Origin: Microvirga lupini
GTDB lineage: Bacteria > Pseudomonadota > Alphaproteobacteria > Rhizobiales > Beijerinckiaceae
Length of the DNA stretch: 64,000 bases
Assembly (NCBI RefSeq): GCF_014191055.1
Contig: NZ_JACHWB010000001.1
Span: forward strand, 401,875 to 465,874
Direction: 5' to 3'
Shown: positions 26,287 to 35,025 of the stretch, piece by piece
Position numbering within the stretch: position 1 is the first letter of the stretch
How the letters are laid out: every line of letters begins with the position of its first letter
The notes under the pieces: model-generated
Seen by the model: the letters and a program-made list of their open reading frames with translations, nothing else
Told to the model about the DNA's origin: nothing
Database searches by the model: none
Made by a program: the position numbers and the translations under genes

Positions 26287-26612
26287 GACCCTCCCGAACG
26301 ATCGTCGATGGCAAGCGGGTTGCTGAACCTTTGTTTAGTATTGACCAACCGTCCGGTCAATTATATTGATGAAAGAAACAGCGTCAATGAGCCAACACTC
26401 GGCCCTTGAGGGAGCAGAACGGGATGGCATGTTTCGACGACGAACAGGATCCGCACGCCACGGGTTCCTGCCTGGATGATACTATCTGTGCTCGTCGGGC
26501 AACACGCTGCTTTCACCCAAGTTCACGCGCTTCTATCCCAGTATAATCCGCAGGTTCATGCAGCCTTGCGCAACAATAAGAAAAACATCGACAACGAACC
26601 AGGAGGAAACAA
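26287..26612. promoter_or_regulatory. divergent promoter region with a TetR-type dyad (26341-26360)
   Basis: This 326-base gap between paaG and the transporter operon has no gene. Positions 26341-26360 hold the imperfect dyad TTGACCAACCGTCCGGTCAA, with the same TTGACC/CGGTC elements as the paaZ-paaX palindrome. It lies 54 bases upstream of paaG and would allow one TetR regulator to control paaG and the importer. A strong AGGAGGAAAC ribosome-binding site ends the region before 26613. Confidence 0.55.
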
Positions 26613-27779
26613 ATGCAAACGAAAGCAACGCTCAAAACCCTGTTGGCCGCTAGTGTTGTGGGCTTCGGCCTGTCCCAGGCTGCCCTGGCGCAGGAGACCA
26701 TCAAGATCGGTTCGGTTCTGTCGGTGACTGGGCCGTCTTCTTTCCTGGGCGAGCCTGAGGACAAGACGCTCAGGATCTATGTCGATAAGATCAACGCGAC
26801 TGGCGGTGTTAACGGCAAGAAGATCGAGCTGGTGATCTATGACGACGGTGGCGATGCCAACAAGGCGCGCACCTTCGCAACGCGTCTTATCGAGGACGAC
26901 GAGGTGATCGCCATGGTCGGCGGCACGACGACCGGCTCCACCATGGCGATGATCCCGGTGTTCGAGGATGCCAAGGTTCCGTTCATTTCGCTCGCGGGTG
27001 CTATCGAAGTGATCGATCCCGTGCGCAAGTTCGTCTTCAAGACGCCGCACACCGACAAGATGGCATGCGAAAAGATTTTTGAGGATCTGAAGAAGCGCAA
27101 CCTCACCAAGATCGGCCTGATCTCCGGCACCGACGGCTTCGGCGCTTCCATGCGGGCGCAATGCGTGAAGGTTGCGCCCAATTACGGCATGCAGATCGTG
27201 GCCGACGAAAACTACGGCCCGCGTGACAGCGACATGACGGCTCAGCTCACGAAGATCAAGAACACGGCTGGTGTGCAAGCGGTGGTCAATCCCGGCTTCG
27301 GTCAGGGCCCCGCCATCGTGACCCGCAACTATGCCCAGCTCGGCATGAACAGCATCCCATTCTACCAGAGCCACGGCGTCGCCTCGAAGAGCTTCATCGA
27401 TCTCGCGGGGGCTGCAGCGGAGGGCGTCCGCCTGCCGGCGGCCGCACTGCTCGTGGGCGACAAGCTGCCGGAGAGCGATCCGCAGAAAAAGGTCGTGACC
27501 GAGTACAAGCAGACCTATGAGAGTGCCACTAAGCAGCCTGTTTCGACCTTCGGCGGTCATGCCTATGATGGCCTCTTCATCCTGGTCGAAGCTATGAAGC
27601 GCGCGAACTCCACGGATTCGGAGAAGATCCGCGACGAGATCGAGAAGACCAAAGGCTTTGTTGGCACCGGCGGCATCGTGAATATGTCGGCGACTGATCA
27701 CCTTGGCCTCGATCTCTCGGCCTTCCGCATGCTCGAAATCAAGGGTGGCGACTGGAACCTCGTGGCATCGGGCAGCTGA
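26613..27779 (+). CDS. LivK-type periplasmic substrate-binding protein, aromatic acid importer
   Basis: The 388-residue protein has a signal peptide (KTLLAASVVGFGLSQAALAQ) and a type I periplasmic-binding domain of the branched-chain amino-acid (HAAT) class (TIKIGSVLSVTGPSSFLGEP, then LIEDDEVIAMVGGTTTGST). A strong AGGAGG ribosome-binding site lies upstream. Such proteins bind many ligands, including aromatic acids. Placement divergent from paaG, with the shared dyad, argues for phenylacetate or a related compound. Ligand identity is inference. Confidence 0.9.
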   Translation: MQTKATLKTLLAASVVGFGLSQAALAQETIKIGSVLSVTGPSSFLGEPEDKTLRIYVDKINATGGVNGKKIELVIYDDGGDANKARTFATRLIEDDEVIAMVGGTTTGSTMAMIPVFEDAKVPFISLAGAIEVIDPVRKFVFKTPHTDKMACEKIFEDLKKRNLTKIGLISGTDGFGASMRAQCVKVAPNYGMQIVADENYGPRDSDMTAQLTKIKNTAGVQAVVNPGFGQGPAIVTRNYAQLGMNSIPFYQSHGVASKSFIDLAGAAAEGVRLPAAALLVGDKLPESDPQKKVVTEYKQTYESATKQPVSTFGGHAYDGLFILVEAMKRANSTDSEKIRDEIEKTKGFVGTGGIVNMSATDHLGLDLSAFRMLEIKGGDWNLVASGS

Positions 27780-27799
27780 TCCGCGCTGATAGGGACCAG

Positions 27800-27826
27800 A
27801 CGGGAGGCCGATGATCAGCCTCCCGT
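27800..27826 (+). terminator. intercistronic hairpin after the binding-protein gene
   Basis: A perfect 9-bp stem ACGGGAGGC/GCCTCCCGT with a nine-base loop lies 20 bases after the stop and is followed by only three T residues. It is likely a partial terminator or mRNA-stabilising hairpin that raises binding-protein levels above those of the permeases. Confidence 0.6.
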
Positions 27827-27856
27827 TTGTCAATCTGACGAACGCGGGACTGCATC

Positions 27857-28729
27857 ATGGCCGAGTTCCTCCAGTTTCTCATCTCCGGTCTGACGGTTGG
27901 CGCCGTCTACGCGCTCGTCGCACTGGGCTTCACGCTGATCTACAACGCATCCGGCGTGGTGAACTTCGCCCAGGGTGAGTTCGTCATGCTCGGCGGCATG
28001 GTGACGGTGTTCGCATCGGCCGCCGGTGTTCCGCTGCCGCTGGCTGCCGTCGTTGCCATCGTGGTCGCCGTCGTGATCGGCCTTCTCCTTCATCGCCTTG
28101 CCATCGAGCCTGCCCGCGGCGCATCGGCCGTGACGCTCATCATCATTACGATCGGCGCGTCGATCCTGCTCCGCGGCCTTGCCGCGATCATCTTCGACAA
28201 GCAGTTTCACAAGCTCCCCGGTTTCTCGGGCGAGACGCCCATCGACATTCTCGGCGCGGCCGTCCAGCCTCAGAGCTTCTGGGTTCTCGGCGGAACGGCG
28301 GTCGTCGTGGTGGCGCTCTACGTCTTCCTCGAGCACACGCTTCTCGGGAAGGCCGTTCTGGCAACGGCTGCAAACCGGTTGGCGGCGCGCTTGGTCGGCA
28401 TCAACACGACCACGATCATGGCGCTGGCCTTCGGAGGTTCCGCCGCCATCGGGGCGATTGCCGGTATTCTCGTGACGCCCATTACACTCACGAACTACGA
28501 TGTCGGCACGCTGCTGGCCCTGAAAGGCTTCGCCGCCGCCATGCTGGGCGGCATGGGTAATCCGTTGGGCGCTGTTGTGGGCGGACTTCTGCTGGGTCTG
28601 CTGGAAGCCTTCGGTGCGGGCTACCTGAGTTCCACCTATAAGGACGCCTTCGCGTTCCTGGTCATCCTCATCGTCCTGTTCGCAGCCCCACAGGGTCTGT
28701 TCGGACGCCGAGCCGTCGAGAGGGTGTGA
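27857..28729 (+). CDS. LivH-type ABC transporter permease
   Basis: The 290-residue polytopic membrane protein starts MAEFLQFLISGLTVGAVYAL and has the inner-membrane fold of LivH with GFTLIYNASGVVNFAQGEFVMLGG and the coupling region FKGFAAAMLGGMGNPLGAVVGGLLLG. It forms the translocation pore with the next gene product. Its TGA overlaps the region of the following start. Confidence 0.93.
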   Translation: MAEFLQFLISGLTVGAVYALVALGFTLIYNASGVVNFAQGEFVMLGGMVTVFASAAGVPLPLAAVVAIVVAVVIGLLLHRLAIEPARGASAVTLIIITIGASILLRGLAAIIFDKQFHKLPGFSGETPIDILGAAVQPQSFWVLGGTAVVVVALYVFLEHTLLGKAVLATAANRLAARLVGINTTTIMALAFGGSAAIGAIAGILVTPITLTNYDVGTLLALKGFAAAMLGGMGNPLGAVVGGLLLGLLEAFGAGYLSSTYKDAFAFLVILIVLFAAPQGLFGRRAVERV

Positions 28730-28731
28730 GG

Positions 28732-29679
28732 ATGGGTGCTCTCACGAACCAGCGCTTCCTGATTCTCGCCGTGCTGGCGGTGGTGATCGCCGTCCTGCCG
28801 TTCGTCTTTCCCTCAAGTTATTACTTCCGCGTCGCGTCGCTCGTGTGGGTGTCGGCGCTCGCAGCCATAGGCCTCAACATCCTCATGGGGCAGGCCGGCC
28901 AAGTCAGTCTCGGCCATGCGGCGTTCTTCGGAATCGGCGCCTATGCAGTAGCAATCGGACCGGCCCACCTCGGCATCCCGCCTTGGGCGGCGCTTCTCAT
29001 CGGAGCTGCGCTCTCCGCCGTGCTCGCCTATCTTGTAGGGCGCCCGATCCTGCGACTGAAGGGCCATTATCTCGCCATTGCCACTCTTGGCCTCGGCGTG
29101 CTCGTTGCGCTGGTGATTTCGACGGAGAGCGGCTGGACCGGTGGGCCGGATGGTATGCCGGTGGAGCGGCTGATCCTGTTCGGCTGGCGCGTCAGCGGGT
29201 CGTATACATGGTATTGGGTGACAGGCGCGCTCCTGCTCGTCGGAACCTGGATCGCGCTCAACCTCGACGAGACACCGACGGGGCGGGCCTTCCGCGCGCT
29301 GCATGACAGCGAGGTGGCTGCACAGGTGGTGGGTGTCGACGTTGCCCGCTTCAAGCTGCAGGCCTTCGTGATCGCCGCCGTGTATGCCTCAATTGCCGGC
29401 TCGGCTCTGGCCTTCATGAACGGCTTTATCAATCCGGATCAGGCCGGCTTCCTGCACTCCGTGGAGCTCGTCACCATTGTGGTCCTCGGGGGGCTTGGAT
29501 CAATCGTCGGCAGCATCGTGGGTGCCGCGGTTCTAGTCACGCTGCCGCAGGCGCTGACGATCTTCCATGAATACGAGCATCTTATGCTCGGCCTCATCAT
29601 CATCGTGTCCATGATCTTCATGCGCAACGGCATCGTGCCGAGCGTCTCGGGCCTGTTCCTCAGGAGAGCACGGTCATGA
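28732..29679 (+). CDS. LivM-type ABC transporter permease
   Basis: The polytopic protein has LivM features: IGLNILMGQAGQVSLGHAAFFGIGAY and the coupling segment GGLGSIVGSIVGAAVLVTLP. The ATG at 28732 (MGALTNQRFLIL) is chosen, with GAGG just upstream; a GTG two codons earlier at 28726 is an equal alternative. The gene is translationally linked to LivH before it and overlaps LivG by four bases (ATGA) at its end. Confidence 0.92.
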   Translation: MGALTNQRFLILAVLAVVIAVLPFVFPSSYYFRVASLVWVSALAAIGLNILMGQAGQVSLGHAAFFGIGAYAVAIGPAHLGIPPWAALLIGAALSAVLAYLVGRPILRLKGHYLAIATLGLGVLVALVISTESGWTGGPDGMPVERLILFGWRVSGSYTWYWVTGALLLVGTWIALNLDETPTGRAFRALHDSEVAAQVVGVDVARFKLQAFVIAAVYASIAGSALAFMNGFINPDQAGFLHSVELVTIVVLGGLGSIVGSIVGAAVLVTLPQALTIFHEYEHLMLGLIIIVSMIFMRNGIVPSVSGLFLRRARS

Positions 29680-30458
29680 CGATCCTCAAAGCAACGGATA
29701 TCGGCATCTCGTTCGGGGGCGTAAAGGCCGTCGATGGAGTGAGCTTTTCGGTGAGCCCCGGCCAGATCCTCTCGATCATTGGACCGAACGGGGCCGGAAA
29801 GACCACACTCTTCAACATCGTATCCGGGATCTATGCCGCGAACCGCGGCACGATCCACCTAGCCGATGAGGACGTCACAGGACTTGCCCCTCACAAACTG
29901 GCAGCGCGTGGGCTGTCCCGCACCTTCCAGAACCTGCAGATCTTCCAACGCATGACGGCATGCGAAAACGTCATGGTCGGGCGTCATCTCCGGGAGAAGT
30001 GCAGCCTCCTGCCGGCGCTGTTCAGAACTCCATCCGTGACGCGCCAGAATCGGGAGACGCGCGCTGCAGCGCTCGATCTCCTTGCTTATGTGGGCCTGAA
30101 GGATGTGGCGGATGTGCCGGCCGGCTCGCTTCCCTACGGGGCCTGCAAGCGTCTCGAGATCGCGCGATCCCTCGCGGCCGAGCCGCGCGTGCTGCTCCTC
30201 GATGAACCGGCTGCCGGCTGCAATGCGGTCGAGACCGAGGAGATCGACCATCTAATCCGGCAGGTCGCCGACAGAGGTGTCGCGGTGGTGCTCGTCGAGC
30301 ACGACATGAAGCTCGTCATGAAGATTTCCGACAGGATCCTGGTTCTGGAGCGAGGCAGGCCGCTGGCCGAGGGAACGCCGCGGGAGGTGCGCGATGATCC
30401 AAAGGTCCTTGAGGCTTATCTGGGACAGCACGGCGCCCGGGAGGCTGCCCGTGCTTGA
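29676..30458 (+). CDS. LivG-type ABC transporter ATPase with altered signature motif
   Basis: The 260-residue ATPase has Walker A GPNGAGKTT, Walker B VLLLDEPAAG and switch His in LVEHDMK. The signature loop reads LPYGACKRLEIAR, where LivG proteins normally have LSYGQQRRLEIAR, so the Gln that follows the Gly is Ala. The rest of the domain, including the LivG-type FQNLQIFQRMT, is normal. It energises uptake with the LivF-type partner that overlaps its 3' end. Confidence 0.92.
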   Translation: MTILKATDIGISFGGVKAVDGVSFSVSPGQILSIIGPNGAGKTTLFNIVSGIYAANRGTIHLADEDVTGLAPHKLAARGLSRTFQNLQIFQRMTACENVMVGRHLREKCSLLPALFRTPSVTRQNRETRAAALDLLAYVGLKDVADVPAGSLPYGACKRLEIARSLAAEPRVLLLDEPAAGCNAVETEEIDHLIRQVADRGVAVVLVEHDMKLVMKISDRILVLERGRPLAEGTPREVRDDPKVLEAYLGQHGAREAARA

Positions 30459-31155
30459 GGTGGAGAACCTGCGCAGCGCATACGGCCGCATCGAGGTCCT
30501 GAAAGGCGTCAGCCTCGAGGTGCGTGCCGGCGAAGTCGTGGCGCTTGTCGGTGCGAACGGTGCGGGAAAGACCACGCTGCTGCGCGCACTCTCGGGCGTG
30601 CAGCCGATGACCGGCGGCGAGATCCGCTTCAAGGGACAGCGCATCGACCGCCTGCCACCTCACCAGCGCGTGGAGCTCGGCATCACCCAGTCGCCCGAAG
30701 GTCGGCAGGTGTTCGGACCTCTTACTGTTGAAGACAATCTGAGGCTCGGGGCCTATCGCCGACGTGACAAGGACATCGAGCAGGATCGCGATCGGGTTTT
30801 TGCGATGTTCCCGATCCTGGCCGAAAAGCGCCATCTTCTCGCCGGCGGATTGTCGGGCGGTCAGCAGCAGATGCTGGCCATCGGCCGAGCCCTGATGGGG
30901 CGTCCTAAGCTCCTGCTGCTGGATGAACCGTCGCTTGGATTGTCGCCGCTCCTGGTCGATCAGATCCTCGATGCCATCGTGTCTCTGAGGAAAGACGGCA
31001 TCACAGTGCTACTGGTGGAGCAGAATGCCAGTGCGGCACTGGCGATCGCGGATCGGGGCTACGTGCTTGAGACGGGAAAGGTGGCCTATAGCGGAACCGG
31101 CTCTTCCTTGCTCTCCGATCCTCAGGTTAAGGCGGCTTATCTTGGAATCGAATAA
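30451..31155 (+). CDS. LivF-type ABC transporter ATPase
   Basis: The 234-residue ATPase begins at a GTG (30451) inside the last eight bases of the LivG-type gene, with GGGAGG upstream. This gives the usual LivF start VLEVENLRSAYGRIEVLKGV. Walker A is GANGAGKTTLLRALSG, the signature LSGGQQQMLAIGRAL and Walker B LLLLDEPSLGLSPL. It completes the five-gene importer (binding protein, two permeases, two ATPases). Confidence 0.93.
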   Translation: MLEVENLRSAYGRIEVLKGVSLEVRAGEVVALVGANGAGKTTLLRALSGVQPMTGGEIRFKGQRIDRLPPHQRVELGITQSPEGRQVFGPLTVEDNLRLGAYRRRDKDIEQDRDRVFAMFPILAEKRHLLAGGLSGGQQQMLAIGRALMGRPKLLLLDEPSLGLSPLLVDQILDAIVSLRKDGITVLLVEQNASAALAIADRGYVLETGKVAYSGTGSSLLSDPQVKAAYLGIE

Positions 31156-31168
31156 CACGTCGATCCGA

Positions 31169-31387
31169 TTATTCTGACGCTGTATCCAGCGACTCCATGC
31201 TCTGTTTCGCGAGGGCAATCGCTTCCTGAAGCGCCACGTGCTCGCAGATGTGGTTGGCCAGGATCAGGACGAGGCGGCTGTTGAGCGCTGCACTCTCCTC
31301 CTCTGAGAGACCTCGATGCGCTTCGATCAGCGCGCGGTAGGCACGGTCCGGGTCAATAAAACGGCTTTCAGTCACAAGCGTGCTCAT
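31169..31387 (-). CDS. DUF2783-type small protein (72 aa)
   Basis: The all-helical 72-residue protein (DPDRAYRALIEAHRGLSEEE, then LNSRLVLILANHICEHVAL) matches what I know as DUF2783. That family accompanies flavin-dependent aromatic monooxygenases. Its ATG overlaps the monooxygenase stop by four bases (31384-31387), so the two are co-translated and may act as partners. Biochemical function is unknown. Confidence 0.8.
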   Translation of the reverse strand: MSTLVTESRFIDPDRAYRALIEAHRGLSEEESAALNSRLVLILANHICEHVALQEAIALAKQSMESLDTASE

Positions 31388-32988
31388 GCATGACCCTCCC
31401 CAAAGCCTCTCAGGCGGCGCGAAGCTTCTTCAATCAGCGAGGGTGCGGCATGGCGCCAGCGCGCTGCAAGGTGTTGATCGGGACGCACGAGATAGGTGCT
31501 CCCAGGATGTGCGTCAAATCGCTGGGTAAAGAATCCGTGCTCGTCGACGAGATCCTTGCCGATGATGAGAACACGAGAGCCCACTGGGGGTTGCGCCTCG
31601 TTTTGAACATGCAGGATCGTCTCCTCGCCCCCAATGGCATCAAGCAGCCAGATCGGCTGTCCGCTGTGGTCGCGCATGGGAGCGTCGGGAAGAGGCGCTC
31701 CCAGATGCGCAGATCCGGACCACCTGTCTGTATCGGGCGTCGAGAGAGGCGAATCATAGGTGGATGGCATCGACAGCCTGCCCGAGTTCACCATCCGTTT
31801 GGCGAAGGGAGCATGGCGCGCAAGAGCCAAGGTTGCGTCGCGAAAGCGAAGCTCCTGCGCCGAGCGTGGTGCGATGAAGTCCGTCGATCGGGTCGAGTGG
31901 CCGATATTCTCATCGGCCGCGGCGGAGCGCTCGAGATCGTACGACGCAATCAGGCTCTCCGGTGCCTCTCCCTTCAGGACGAATGCGAGCTTCCAGGCCA
32001 GGTTCTCCGCATCCTGAATGCCGGAATTTGCGCCTCGCGCTCCAAAAGGCGAGACCTGATGAGCTGCATCTCCGACAAAGACCACGCGACCATGAACGAA
32101 ACGCTCCAGACGACGGCACTGGAAGGTGTAGACCGACACCCACTCCAGCGAGAAATCGTCATGCCCCAGCATCTGCCTGAGCCGCGGGATGACGCGTTCG
32201 GGCATTTGCTCGGCTTTCGCGTCCGCATCACGCCCAAGCTGCAGGTCGATGCGCCAGACATCGTCCGGCTGCTTGTGCAGAAGAGCGGAATGGCCCTCAT
32301 GGAACGGCGGATCGAACCAGAACCAGCGCTCGGGCGGAAAATCGCCTTTCATCTTCACGTCGGCAATGAGGAAGCGGTCCTCGAAGGCCTCTCCCTGGAA
32401 CGGGAGTCCGAGCATCCCGCGTAAGGCGGAGCGCGCACCATCGGCAGCGACGACCCAGTCGGCATCGAGATCGTAGCGGCCTTCGGGCGTTTCGACCGTG
32501 AGGGTCGCCCCGTCATTGCGGTGCTTCAGGCCAACCACCTTGTTGCGCCATCGGATCTCAAGGTTCGGCAATGCTGCAGCACGTTCCACCAGGGCATGCT
32601 CCAAGTAATATTGCTGGAGATTGATGAAGGCCGGCATCTTGTGCCCATCTTCGGGCAGAAGATCGAAGGCGTAGAGCAGATCGTTGCGTTGAAAGACCTT
32701 GCCGATCTTCCAAGTCACGCCCTTTTCGAGGCAAGGATCTGCGGCACCGAGCCGGTCGAGGATCTCGAGAGTGCGCTTGGCATAGCAGATGCCGCGCGAA
32801 CCTTCGCCGATCCTGTCCGCATCATCGAGGAGAACGACAGGAACGCCGCGCTGTGCGAGATCGATGGCCGTGCACAGCCCGACAGGTCCGGCACCAACGA
32901 CGACAACGGGATGCCGGGCAGGGGAGGAGCGATCCTGGTCGAGGCAGCGGCGGTAGCCGTATTGATAGAGGATCTTGCGGGTGTTCAT
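31384..32988 (-). CDS. FAD-dependent aromatic-ring monooxygenase (MhpA/PheA-like)
   Basis: The 534-residue class A flavoprotein hydroxylase has the N-terminal Rossmann motif VVVVGAGPVGLCTAIDLA, the DG motif VVAADGARSALR and the GD motif GRVVFVGDAAHQVSPFGARG. The C-terminal thioredoxin-like part ends at residue 534. It should use NAD(P)H and oxygen to hydroxylate a phenolic or aromatic acid. The length fits 3-(3-hydroxyphenyl)propionate hydroxylase and relatives. The substrate is not fixed by the sequence, and no ring-cleavage dioxygenase is adjacent. A DUF2783 gene and a metallo-beta-lactamase-fold gene flank it in one transcript. Confidence 0.88.
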   Translation of the reverse strand: MNTRKILYQYGYRRCLDQDRSSPARHPVVVVGAGPVGLCTAIDLAQRGVPVVLLDDADRIGEGSRGICYAKRTLEILDRLGAADPCLEKGVTWKIGKVFQRNDLLYAFDLLPEDGHKMPAFINLQQYYLEHALVERAAALPNLEIRWRNKVVGLKHRNDGATLTVETPEGRYDLDADWVVAADGARSALRGMLGLPFQGEAFEDRFLIADVKMKGDFPPERWFWFDPPFHEGHSALLHKQPDDVWRIDLQLGRDADAKAEQMPERVIPRLRQMLGHDDFSLEWVSVYTFQCRRLERFVHGRVVFVGDAAHQVSPFGARGANSGIQDAENLAWKLAFVLKGEAPESLIASYDLERSAAADENIGHSTRSTDFIAPRSAQELRFRDATLALARHAPFAKRMVNSGRLSMPSTYDSPLSTPDTDRWSGSAHLGAPLPDAPMRDHSGQPIWLLDAIGGEETILHVQNEAQPPVGSRVLIIGKDLVDEHGFFTQRFDAHPGSTYLVRPDQHLAARWRHAAPSLIEEASRRLRGFGEGHA

Positions 32989-33021
32989 GACCCTTTCCCT
33001 TCCTCCACCCTGTTCTGAGCA

Positions 33022-33978
33022 TCAGCCCTGAAGGGCAGCCCACATCTCGCGGTCCCGCTCGGCCGTCCAGATCACCGGATGATCGATGCCGGAGGCCTCA
33101 TCAAAGGCGCGGGAGACGTTGAAGGGGAGGCAGTGTTCATAGATAGCGAAGTCCCCGAACTTCGGGTCCATGACCTCGCGGGTTGCGGCAAAGGTCTCTC
33201 TCAGCGAGCGCCCGCGCACCACCGACAACTCGGCTGCGCCATAAAGGGTGGTGACGAAATCGCGAGTCATGGCCACCGCCTCGCGCACCTGCCGGCTGCC
33301 CTGGAGGGCTGCGCCGCGACCGGGAGCGATGGACTGAGGCTGGAAGTCCAGGATGGCGTCGAGTGTCAGCGGCCATTCTCGCAAATGAGCATCGCCGCAA
33401 TAACAGGCCGAGTGATACTCCACGAGGTCGCCGGTGAACATCACCTCCGCATCCGGCACCCAGGCGACAATGTCACCCGCCGTGTGGCCGGCGCCAAGAT
33501 GAAACAGCTTCACCTCACGCTTGCCGAGAAACACCGACATGCCGCTCTCGAAGGTCAGGGTAGGCCACGTGAGGCCGGGCGGGATGCTGCTCTCGCCTTT
33601 GAACAGGCGTGGGAAGCGGCCGATCTCCGAGGCCTTGTCCTGCTCGCCGCGCTCGACGATCAGGTCATAGGTGGCGTTGGAGGCGATGATACCTTGTGCG
33701 TTGTAGGCGGAGGCGCCGAGGACACGCACGGCATGGTAATGGGATAGAACAACATACTTGATCGGCTTGTCGGTCACGGATCGCACGCGCGCGATCACGT
33801 CCTCGGCCATCATTGGGGTCGCCTGCGCGTCGATGACCATGCAGCCGTCGTCCCCGACGATGATACCGGAGTTGGGGTCGCCCTCAGCTGTATAGGCATA
33901 GAGACCCGCCCCGATTTCGGTGAAGGACACGGTTTTCTCAGACAGATCTCCCGTCGAGGCAAAAGCCTTTTCGGTCAT
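33022..33978 (-). CDS. metallo-beta-lactamase-fold protein with a modified metal site
   Basis: The 318-residue protein starts at the ATG 33978 (GGGAGAAAC upstream), not at 34005. The core fold is clear: HYHAVRVLG (residues 80-88), then HLGAGHTAGDIVAW and FTGDLVEY. Where the family normally has HxHxDH, this protein has H80-x-H82-x-V84-R85, so the Asp and His of the second metal are replaced. The third His and bridging Asp remain. It may bind one metal or use a different chemistry, for example ester hydrolysis. It is the first gene of the monooxygenase operon. Confidence 0.87.
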   Translation of the reverse strand: MTEKAFASTGDLSEKTVSFTEIGAGLYAYTAEGDPNSGIIVGDDGCMVIDAQATPMMAEDVIARVRSVTDKPIKYVVLSHYHAVRVLGASAYNAQGIIASNATYDLIVERGEQDKASEIGRFPRLFKGESSIPPGLTWPTLTFESGMSVFLGKREVKLFHLGAGHTAGDIVAWVPDAEVMFTGDLVEYHSACYCGDAHLREWPLTLDAILDFQPQSIAPGRGAALQGSRQVREAVAMTRDFVTTLYGAAELSVVRGRSLRETFAATREVMDPKFGDFAIYEHCLPFNVSRAFDEASGIDHPVIWTAERDREMWAALQG

Positions 33979-34125
33979 GGCGTTTCTCCCATCCTGGCGT
34001 GTCACTCATGCTACTTGCCATAGGGGGCAGATGCGTGAGCTTTTTGTCGACAGTTGCTCAGGAGGCAGGTTAGCCGTGAACCTTTGATCGTCAAGATCGT
34101 AAAGGTGGCTGGGTGTAGGACCGCT

Positions 34126-35016
34126 TCACCGGATTTTGGTAACCAACCTTATGATGAACCTGCGCTGGGAAACGGACGCCGGCGCCGGTGGTACGGATGA
34201 TCCAAGCCTTGCAGCATCGAGAGCTGCCTGATCAGCCGCAGGATGGCCCGAACTGCCTGTAATCGATGAGCTGATGATGCGGCCGGAATCATCGATCGTG
34301 AACGATACCGTTGCAGATCCGTTGAAGCCCTGACTGCGCAGAGCATCCGGAATGCGGAAACGACTCTGTAGAGCGGCTCTTACGCGCGCGCCATAACTTC
34401 TGAGCACATCCGGATCGGCCGAGGCTGCGGAACCCTGCGTATTCTCACGGGAAGAGGAGGCTTGGCCTTGCCGAGCCTCGGATGGTGGCCTCGTCTCGGC
34501 AACAGTCCGGCGCGGAGGAGGCTTGCGCTCAACAGGCTTCTCGACTGGTTTTCTCTCGGGTCTCTTCGGTGGGGGCCTATTCTCCAGAGGCTTCGCGAAA
34601 ACCGTCTCGGGTGGCGGAAGGGCGACCACAGGTTCGGGCTCCGCCGCCAACTCTGTTGCGGCAAGAGGAACTTCGGCGACGTCCTCTCGTTCGGAGACTT
34701 TCGCCACTTCCTCGGGCTGTTCCGCGGTCACTTCGTCCGGAGGCAAAGGCTCGACCGCTTCCGGTTCCGGCAGCACCTCCTGCGGGTCGACCGGAGGGGC
34801 TTCCATGGCAGCGACTTCCGCCGATGCGACGGACGGCGCCTCTTCCAGGGCGGGAGCTACATCGATGGTAATTTCCTGCTCGCCGGGCGGATCGTCTGTT
34901 TCATGCGGCCAGAAGGTCACTGCCGCCGCCATGGCGGAGTGCAGGGCAAGCGCCGTGATGAAGGCAATCCCAAGCCGCCTCGGCTCCTGCAGCGGTTCTA
35001 TGCTCTGAACTGACAT
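34126..35016 (-). CDS. tonB: TonB-family energy transducer
   Basis: The 296-residue protein has an N-terminal membrane anchor (GIAFITALALHSAMAAAVTFW), a long Pro/Glu/Val-rich periplasmic spacer with basic PPPKRPERKPVEKP repeats, and a C-terminal TonB domain (SYGARVRAALQSRFRIPDAL, then ATVSFTIDDSGRIISSSI). It couples the proton-motive force to outer-membrane receptors through ExbB and ExbD, encoded immediately upstream. No receptor gene is present in the window. Confidence 0.9.
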   Translation of the reverse strand: MSVQSIEPLQEPRRLGIAFITALALHSAMAAAVTFWPHETDDPPGEQEITIDVAPALEEAPSVASAEVAAMEAPPVDPQEVLPEPEAVEPLPPDEVTAEQPEEVAKVSEREDVAEVPLAATELAAEPEPVVALPPPETVFAKPLENRPPPKRPERKPVEKPVERKPPPRRTVAETRPPSEARQGQASSSRENTQGSAASADPDVLRSYGARVRAALQSRFRIPDALRSQGFNGSATVSFTIDDSGRIISSSITGSSGHPAADQAALDAARLGSSVPPAPASVSQRRFIIRLVTKIR

Positions 35017-35025
35017 GGGGAGATC

